NCBI RefSeq assembly: GCF_016801865.2
Contig: NC_068938.1
Location: 110,546,141 to 110,610,140 of the forward strand
DNA from: Culex pipiens pallens
Taxonomy: Eukaryota; Arthropoda; Insecta; Diptera; Culicidae
Length of the DNA: 64,000 bases
Reading direction: 5' to 3'
Shown here: piece after piece, positions 57,065 to 64,000 of the stretch
Layout: the number at the start of each line of letters is the position of its first letter
Position numbering within the stretch: the stretch's first letter is position 1
Program-made: the position numbers and the translations under genes
Notes under the pieces: model-generated
Database searches by the model: none
Told to the model about the DNA's origin: nothing
Seen by the model: the letters and a program-made list of their open reading frames with translations, nothing else

Positions 57065-57680
57065 CACTGCTCAAAGCTGCTGTAATTAGGAAGCATTCCT
57101 GAATGTGTAGACAATTGTTAGGATGTAGTGTTAGCTTGATTCTGTTTTTGTTTAGAGCAGCACTAGTTTACTGCCCATGTTCGCATAAATGTCCCATATG
57201 CAAAAACAGCAAGCTGAGAAAAACGCAAGGCAAGTTTGTCCCACACATAAGGCTACGTGTTAAGTTTTAACGAAAAAACTGGATTTCCTCCTGATTTCTA
57301 GAACAAAGTACTGGATGTTATATGCTCTTCTGAAAGAGCACACGATTTTGAACCAAACTGCATCAATAACTCAAAAATGATGATAATGCATATGGGACAT
57401 TTATGCGATCACGGGCAGTTTAGGTGTGACTGAAGCATTAGATTTAGTTTTGAATAGACAAAGGGCTTAACCGATCAATGACGAACGTAGAGGCAACGGC
57501 TGACATACATAGATCAAAGATTTAGTTGTTTTTAAAAGACGAAAAAACTGTAGTCGCTGGATGTACTAGGTACATGTGTGGGATAGAATATATTTTATTT
57601 TAATTGTTTATGTTATTCATTGAAGATGGTGGTGAATGTTATGTTTATGACCAAATAAAAAGCAAAACATTACGAGCTCC
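57065..57680 (+). other. 3' UTR and polyA signal of the homeobox gene
   Basis: AATAAA at 57654-57659 followed by a GT-rich region. GCATATGGGACATTTATGCG (57389-57408) mirrors GCATAAATGTCCCATATGC (57184-57202), a ~19-bp inverted pair that could form a stem in the UTR. Confidence 0.6.
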
Positions 57681-58446
57681 TGTTGAGACTTTGTAGTTGA
57701 TTTGTGTAGACTACGGCTGTGGTTTTCAGTCCCATTCTGTTTCGTCGTCCATCATATCAGGTACCCTTTAGTTTTGTCACCAATTCAATGGTGTGCTTGT
57801 ATCGTTTGAGCATCTCGTAAAGATGAAATAGCAAATTTGGTTTAGTATAATTGATTTGTAAAGTTGAATTCGATCATGCCCAACTTTCAGTTATTGTAAT
57901 TTATTTATATTTGCGGTTATTGTGCACTCAACAACTGTTAACTGTGAACAATTGGCTAAACAAAATCATTTTCATTTTCAGTTTTCACCTGCTATTCTAT
58001 TCTTTTCGGGCCTTTTTGATCCCAATTTGGGAAACGGAACGTGTTTTTGACGCACTTTCTGAACCGAACCGTCCCCAACGTCGACGGAGCGAACGGTAAA
58101 AAATGTTCTTCGTCGTTTCCGTCATCCCTCATATTCGGAACAGTTTATAGATCGGCCAATGTTTAAAAATTCATATCAAATCGATGATTGAACTTAATTA
58201 TTCGCTTTTACTTCATTTTAAAGCTTCTCGATCTTTCGAATGCTGTATCGATCAACTGCAATTTTTAACTTTTATTTCAAGTTTTTCAAGAAAAACTTTG
58301 ACCCTTGAAATCCACAAATTTGGAACATTTTTTTCTTACGGATGTAAACCATCTTTGGTTCTCTCCATGAGTACAACCAGTTGAAATATTATTTACTGTT
58401 GAACATAGATAACGGAGATCAGATCAGTAATGTCCCAAATGATATA
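57681..58446. other. Intergenic, nothing recognised
   Basis: AT-rich, with short ORFs of no interest. Ends at the TA target of the next element. Confidence 0.4.
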
Positions 58447-59620
58447 GGGGAGATGGGGGTAAGACGGCCACCCTAAGGGAGAAGTCTAATAAAATTTACA
58501 CAACAGATTATTTTGATCTCAAATTACGTACATATTGTTCTACTACTAGTCCATTATAGAAATGACATAAATTAGTTAGTCTAAAAACCAATTTTCAATA
58601 CTTTTCAGGAATTTTAAAAAAATAATTGAAATCGTATATATATGAAATACGCGGGGTAAGACGGCCACCCATGTGGGGTAAGACGGCCAGTGCTATAAAT
58701 TAACTTAATAACTTTGCTAAATCCACCCAAATTCCTACAAGGTTGGTTGAACAGACTTCTCTGAACATCATAACTATTTTGGTTGAAAAAATCAGGTTTC
58801 AAATGTGAAGAAAAATGCTGTTTAAAAATTTTCATATTTTGGCTCAGTGAATTTCATATTATTGCGACCACATTTTATGAAAAACTGTGAATTTTTACTA
58901 CAAAACAAACACAATTTGATACAAAATAATTAGTTTGTGTATTTTGATTAGAATAAGTAAATCAAAATTATGTAAACAATATTAAATTAGCGATTTTTAT
59001 GAAAAGTTTGATAGGATTTCATACTATTCAATGAGTTTTGCTATATCACAGTAAAGAATGTTGTCGAAACGGTAGTTAACAGCATTTTGATTAAAAATGG
59101 ATAGTTTTATTTAAAATGCTTTTCCTTATCTACAAATATGTCATAATAGTCAAAAACCGTCAATAATATAACCTATATCAATTAAAATCTACAAATTACG
59201 GGTGGCCGTCTTACCCCCGGAGGAGGTGGCCGTCTTGCCCCCAAATAAATTATTTTTTTAAACAATTTTTGTAAATAGCTCATCGCATTTTCTAAACTTT
59301 TTCGAGGGACATAATCTAGGGAAAACTTCAATTTAACATGAAAAAATATTTGAAGACAGGAAAACATATTGTTATCTAACAAAAATGCCTAAGTTGTAAT
59401 TCATGAAAATTACATCCATTTTCAAGTTCAAAAATTATTTGTTTATTTTGAGCTATTTTTATACTATTTCAAACAATATTTTTGGCAAAGGTGACTCCAT
59501 ATGCAATATTTAGCATGAGGAACAGTATTGCTAAACATTTTAGTAATATTCATTAGTATACTTAGTAAAACAGTGGGGTGGCCGTCTTACCCCGCCTGGC
59601 CGTCTTACCCCCAGCTCCCC
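58447..59620. mobile_element. 1174-bp TA-flanked TIR element (GGGGAGATGGGGGTAAGACG ends)
   Basis: The inward ends are GGGGAGATGGGGGTAAGACG and GGGGAGCTGGGGGTAAGACG, both continuing GCC, flanked by TA (58445-58446 and 59621-59622). The end motif (GGGGTAAGACGGCCA) recurs inside at 58655 and 58675, and inverted at 59199, 59226 and 59574. AT-rich interior, no transposase. Architecture parallels 10704-11583. Confidence 0.8.
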
Positions 59621-59952
59621 TACCTAGAACCATGACCAGTGCTCTAACTGTGAAGTCGGAAGTTGTGGTATCAGTGAATTAAAATTTCAAAGTAAAAGAA
59701 AAATATTCACGGATGGTCCAATCGGCACCAAACTAGGGATTTATCCAAATTTTGTCAAATCGGAAAGTGTTCTCATTTATGCAAAAATGTGATGATTTCT
59801 TGAAAACCTACCTCATGGTGACCTTGAAATTTTAATTCTGTAAACGCGCTGACTGAAACAAATATGTAGTTTTACAATTATTTTCGACAAATGGTAGTAA
59901 AATTTGTTAGACTAAAGTACTGGAATCAGCTTTATAAAGTCCGTGATCTGCA

Positions 59953-60053
59953 ATACGCCCGATGTGTATGCAATTTTCTTTTAACCCGAAATGTACGCCC
60001 GATACGTATGCAACTCTCGATTAAACGCCCGATGAGTATGCAATTTGCGGGAT
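59953..60053. repeat. Three imperfect short repeats (ACGCCCGATnnGTATGCAA)
   Basis: Occurs near 59956, 59995 and 60024, in the intergenic space between the TA element and mRpL10. Could be a minisatellite remnant or a repeated protein-binding site. Confidence 0.6.
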
Positions 60054-60064
60054 TTTTTGCGTTG

Positions 60065-60117
60065 GTGTGCGTGAGAATAAAGTTGGATTTTTTCACCAAC
60101 TTTATTCTCACGCACAC
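60065..60117. repeat. Perfect 22-bp hairpin
   Basis: GTGTGCGTGAGAATAAAGTT-GG (60065-60086) pairs perfectly with 60096-60117 around a 9-nt T-rich loop. Lies about 340 bp beyond the mRpL10 3' end. Confidence 0.85.
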
Positions 60118-60433
60118 AGGCACAGATTTTGTGAAATATTTCCAAAGCTCACTGAAATATTTCCAAAGGTGAGCTTCTTGTGTAGTGCCATCTGTCATTT
60201 ATTTTCTCTTGAACTTTTTAGTACGTTCGTCGAGTTCAGCTACACTGTGGGAAATTATTCCGTGACTTTGATCAATATTGTTTCCTAAAATCAGAAATAA
60301 GCAGTAAAATGATCAGTATACTAATATTCATGTTTGCAAACAAAAGATAACTTGGTTCAGCTTAGTATTGATTTTCCCAAACTTTACAATAAAAATAAAC
60401 AAAACAGCATGTAACTGCTCTCAATGGTGCTTC

Positions 60434-60439
60434 TTTATT
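60434..60439 (-). terminator. PolyA signal of mRpL10
   Basis: AATAAA on the minus strand, 22 nt downstream of the stop codon. Confidence 0.7.
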
Positions 60440-60460
60440 AAACTAATATTTAAAACTAGA

Positions 60461-61288
60461 CTAACTTTCGTTGCTTCCAGGCTCAGTCTTGCCCGTTTTC
60501 TCGTCTGAGCCACTGAGTCGCACGTACGATTCCAGCATCGTGACCAGCTGGTTCTGGTGGCACTCCAAATCGCTGACAATTTTCGCACCGGCACTGTCCA
60601 GCACAGCCGCAAGCTGTGCTCGGGCCGTCGTCAAATCCGGCAGCGCCGCAAAGTTTACAAACTCGGTTTTGCTCAGGAACTGTCCCTGAATGATGCCGGC
60701 CATCAGGATGAACTGGGGCGTCTTCTTCAGCACGTTTAGCAGTTGCCGGATCTTGGTCTCATCTGGGCACAGAATAAGCGCAGTTTTTGCATCGAACAGT
60801 GGCTTGATGGCTTCGTATTTGGTTCCGTCGACGGCTTGCCGAATGATGGACTTGCTGTAGATTTTAATGTTCATTTGCATCCGGTGGAGCGCTACCTGCA
60901 CCTTGAAGAAATCCTCCTGCCGGATCGAGTTCAAGTGAATGAAAGCGACCATCTGGCTGTGTTCCAGCCAGTTCCGGACCTCTCGAGCGATGATTTTCTC
61001 ATACTGGTTCTCGATGTGCTTGATTGATTTGCTGCGATCGGCTTCACGGCACGGGGCGTTGAATTCCGGTTCCCGGTACACGGGCTTCACCAGCTCCAGC
61101 ACACGGGCCCGCTCGTAGTGCGGTTGACGAGGTCGCTGAATGTTGATTTTACCTCGGAAACGCTGGAAGCTGATAAGCGGCGAACGCGACTGAAGGAGGG
61201 CTGAGAAAAAATATTCACACAAACGTTAATTAATGATTAGATAGCAAATTTGCACTAAGCACTCACATTTATGGATTAAATTCGACAT
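60461..61288 (-). CDS. mRpL10: Mitochondrial large ribosomal subunit protein uL10m
   Basis: Two exons: 61267-61288 (MSNLIHK plus one base) and 60461-61200, with a 66-bp intron (GTGAGT...TTCTCAG). Together they encode 253 residues. The product resembles metazoan mitochondrial L10: a basic N-terminal targeting region (SLLQSRSPLISFQRFRGKIN), the conserved block NIQRPRQPHYERARVLELVK, and the L10 core with HLNSIRQEDFFKVQVALHRM, ALILCPDETKIRQLLNVLKK and FILMAGIIQGQFLSKTEFVN, ending in a hydrophilic tail. uL10m anchors the L7/L12 stalk of the mitoribosome, which recruits translation factors. The start was chosen because ATG at 61286-61288 precedes a consensus donor. The unspliced ORF start at 61222 lies within the intron. 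PolyA signal AATAAA (minus) at 60439-60434, 22 nt after the stop. Looks intact. Confidence 0.9.
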
Positions 61289-61489
61289 TTTTTCCACAAA
61301 ATTGTTCCAAAACCTCTTGCGTAAAGTGCCGACCAAAACAAAACACGCGACTCCGGCGAGAACGAGAAATGTCAAAGTCAAGCTTTCGCCACCGACCGCC
61401 GAGTGGGGTGGCGCTGCTGTCTATGCTAACATTTATTATAGGACAGTCTTAATCCAGGGGTGGATCCAAGTGAATTTGACAAATTGAAC

Positions 61490-61580
61490 TAACTAGGAGA
61501 ACCGCGGTTCAAATCCCGGCTTGGACCAACACAACTGGTGATCTTTTCCCTTCTAGTCAAGGCTAAAAACCCAAAAATAG
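61490..61580 (+). repeat. SINE fragment with B-box
   Basis: CGCGGTTCAAATCCCGGCTT (61502-61521) is a tRNA-like B-box and T-arm, with no clear 5' half. It sits directly next to the foldback element. Confidence 0.4.
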
Positions 61581-61582
61581 CA

Positions 61583-63058
61583 TGTCTAACGGCAAATCGT
61601 GTAACAGGCCAGGTTTTGATGGATCTAGGCTAAATCGACCCTGCTGAGTCCGAATATCACGGTCACGAAGCCGGATTCTTTAAGGGAAGCGAGATATTCA
61701 AGATGGCGACCAATATGGCGGCTATATAGAGAAGTCAACAATATCACAGTATGAAGGTTGTCGACGTGTCGATTTTAACTAATTTGGGGTCGTTGAACTC
61801 GAATATGACCTTGAAAATCGGTCACGGCGACCCAGGAGCGTGTAATCCAAGATGGCGTCCAATATGGAGCAATTCCAGCTCAAATCAGGGTTTTTTCTGG
61901 TACTTTTGTACCCGACCCTCTTCGATTTCAATGAAACTTTGTAGACATGTTATCCTAGGCCTATATAAGCCATTTTTGTGTATATGGAGCCAATAGTACT
62001 CGAAAATAACATTTGAGAAAGGCGTAAGGTATTTAAATATTTTTGTATTTTGTAATTTAAAAATTACTGTATCTCGAAGCCGTTGCATCGTATCAAAAAG
62101 TGGTCAAGGACAAACTTGTAGGAAATTGGACGGACTTTCTGAAAAAAATACACTGAAACAAAAATACACGCCACATCTATGAGATTTTTTGATTTTTTAG
62201 TCTAAAACTTAAATTTAAAGGTGATGTCACGATTTTTTTTCGTTCAAAATTTTTGAGGAAATAGCCTAAAATGTTACCAAAAGACTGACGAAAAATGCAG
62301 GATGGTATGTCTCTCCTAAAAAAATACAAAAATCATTTACCAAAACTGTTTTTTTTTAAGTGGTCTAAACGTCAAAATTTTTAAGATTCTCCCTTCGCCA
62401 TATTGGAAGCCATCTTGGATTACACGCTACTGGGTCGCCGTGACCGATTTTCATAATCATATTCGGGTTCAGCGACCCCAAATTAGTTAAATGTGATCGG
62501 TCACAAGCCTGTTACATGTTGTTTAAAAATACTTGAAGATTCTCTCTTCGCCATATTGGACGCAATCATTTTCATTGTCATTCATTTTCATGGGTTTTTA
62601 TGGTCATATTCGGGTTCAGCGACCCCAAATTAGTTAAAATCGACACGTCGACAACCTTTTTTTTCGTAAAATTATTTTTATTAGGTCCTTTTCGGTACTG
62701 GGACCTGGTTAGGACCGAGTCGGCTTTTGCAATTACATTGTTCTTAATGCTAAGAGTAATTACAGAGGATCTTGTGTGTAAATGTTAGTGGGAGGGGAGC
62801 CGATTACCCGCGGCCTACTCGGGGTTAGCAGGGAAGGGATTGATGTTAAAAGACAAGGCGTGGGAAGGGAAGGGGGTCGACAACCTTCATACTGTGATAT
62901 TGTTGACTTCTCTATATAGCCGCCATATTGGTCGCCATCTTGAATTTCTCGCTTTCCTTTAGAAATCCGGCTTCGTGACCGCGATATTCGGACTCAGCGG
63001 GGTCGATTTAGTCTAGATCCATCAAAACCTGGCCTGTTACATGATTTGCCGTTAGACA
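61583..63058. mobile_element. 1.48-kb foldback element with long inverted arms
   Basis: 61583-61815 (TGTCTAACGGCAAATCGTGT, AACAGGCCAGGTTTTGATGG, CAAGATGGCGACCAATATGG, GTCGACGTGTCGATTTTAAC) is matched in inverted order by about 62600-63058, apart from an insertion at 62657-62875. A second inverted pair (CAAGATGGCGTCCAATATGG; 62396-62460) lies inside. No ORF of interest and no clear TSD. Confidence 0.7.
62657..62875 (-). mobile_element. 5'-truncated polyA retroposon with 10-bp TSD
   Basis: Flanked by perfect GTCGACAACC (62647-62656 and 62876-62885), a word that is single in the opposite arm (61757-61766 inverted). The plus strand starts with a T run, so the element lies on the minus strand with AATAAA (about 62677) and a terminal A tail. 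The 219 bp look like the 3' UTR end of a non-LTR retrotransposon or a SINE body. Confidence 0.75.
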
Positions 63059-63812
63059 CAAGAAAATGAGCCCTTTTTCGATTTCGCGCCTTGACTATTC
63101 TGGATTCGATTGCTTAGCAAAGGGAAGGTAGTGTATCGTCACAAAATGGACCTTATCAAGACACCTTAGGAAGACAACCTATGGAATGTAAACATTAACC
63201 TTAACATGTTAACATTAAGTTTAATAATAAACTGTCACTGAATCCGCTTTGTAAATGCCGGCCCCGATACTCTTCACGGGTGTTACCCTCAGGAACTGGG
63301 AAAGATTTACTACTTACTTAGTGGGAAGTGAGCAAGCAAGTTTCTACAAAAATTAAAATAGTGAGAATTTCAAAACGGGGCGAAAATAGGACCGAGTGCT
63401 TAACCTGCCACACATACGAGAATATCCTAATAGATTATTTCAAGAGTTTTTAAACGCCCTTAAGCCTCGCCTTAAGCATTCTTTTGGTGGCACAATTTAT
63501 GGAAATTAGAAAGATAAGAGATTTTTTTTTTGTCATAATGTGGGATGGTTCAAAATTTGCCTTTCGGACTGAGAAATGGCAATAATCCTGCCCAGATAAA
63601 ATCATTTCAGAAAAGCGTCAAATTCTCGGTCAAATTCGTAATTCATTAAAGTCATAGGTTGTTTTGAATATTTATCCTGGAATTGTTAATCTCGTACTTC
63701 TTGATGAATTAAACTAAAATGAAAAATATTTGCAGCGGCCTAAATAAAATAAATTAAATAACTCAACTTTTGGAATGAGCGCTTCCACAAAAAACGTAAC
63801 ATTTTCATTGTT
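63059..63812. other. Intergenic, nothing recognised
   Basis: Mixed sequence, no ORF or repeat identified by eye. Confidence 0.35.
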
Positions 63813-64000
63813 TTGCCTTCCTCACCATACTGAAGAAAGGCTATAAAATCACTCAAAAATTGAACTTCTTAATTTGACGTCCTAGACCCACCTTCACGTA
63901 CATACGACTCAGAATTAAATTCTGAGCAGCAGCGTTAACACTTAAATGCTAATAACTTTTAATGAGGTTTTCAGATCTTCAATGTTTTGGGCTCATTAGA
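63813..64000 (+). mobile_element. Dispersed repeat with terminal hairpin (copy 3, runs off right edge)
   Basis: Starts TTGCCTTCCTCACCATACTG and follows copies 1 and 2 (GGCTATAAAATCACTC, TGACGTCCTAGACCCACCTT, CACTTAAATGCTAATAACTT). The part around 63935 is shortened relative to them. Confidence 0.65.

Noticed and set aside
60743..61027. Plus ORFs opposite mRpL10
   Set aside because: Antisense shadows; the minus frame has clear L10 homology and splice sites.

Overview
This is eukaryotic, AT-rich, repeat-dense DNA that looks like a mosquito nuclear genome, most likely Culex. The reasons are spliced genes with short introns, dimeric tRNA-derived SINEs that resemble the Culex Twin family, many MITEs with clear target-site duplications (TSDs), and two insect-like nuclear genes. 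No bacterial operon, CRISPR array or rRNA is visible. Real genes are few and sit mostly at the two ends; the middle is nested mobile DNA.

Genes. A partial, unidentified gene runs off the left edge on the minus strand (1-428). A small ORF at 9209-9442 has a strong signal peptide and dibasic sites and may encode a secreted peptide. A mohawk/CG11617-type TALE homeobox gene has three coding exons between 55045 and 57064, a polyA signal at 57654, and a possible 5' exon ending at 53633; its start codon was not found. The mitochondrial ribosomal protein L10 gene (mRpL10, minus strand, 60461-61288) is complete in two exons.

Mobile DNA, left to right. 1.3-7.7 kb holds a foldback repeat, TA-flanked MITEs and a 1.04 kb TIR element with an 8-bp TSD. 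10.2-13.6 kb holds inverted SINEs, one split by an 880-bp TA-flanked element, then a hAT MITE with TSD ATTTAAAT and a SINE with a 12-bp TSD. 14.8-18.2 kb holds further MITEs and a dispersed repeat with internal ~164-bp tandem repeats. 18.77-22.56 kb is a ~25-copy 149-bp satellite. 24.6-29.9 kb holds dimeric SINEs and MITEs.

The most notable structure is 34140-43087. An LTR element with a single gag-like ORF, no polymerase and 468-bp LTRs (TSD CTTTTC) has a 6.1-kb DNA transposon inserted 22 bp from the outer edge of its 3' LTR (TSD TGCAGGACA). That transposon has 754-bp, nearly identical terminal inverted repeats. It carries fragments of at least two genes, including an intron-containing broken clip-type serine protease, plus a further repeat insertion. 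It looks like a recently active gene-capturing (Pack-type) transposon.

44-64 kb adds a 25-bp perfect hairpin, a 621-bp TIR element, a hAT element (TSD CTTGGTAG) with a nested MITE, SINEs, a second TA-flanked element whose layout resembles the one at 10.7 kb, and a 1.48-kb foldback at 61583-63058 into which a 5'-truncated polyA retroposon inserted with a 10-bp TSD. Coordinates and joins were read by eye; family names without a database search are inference.
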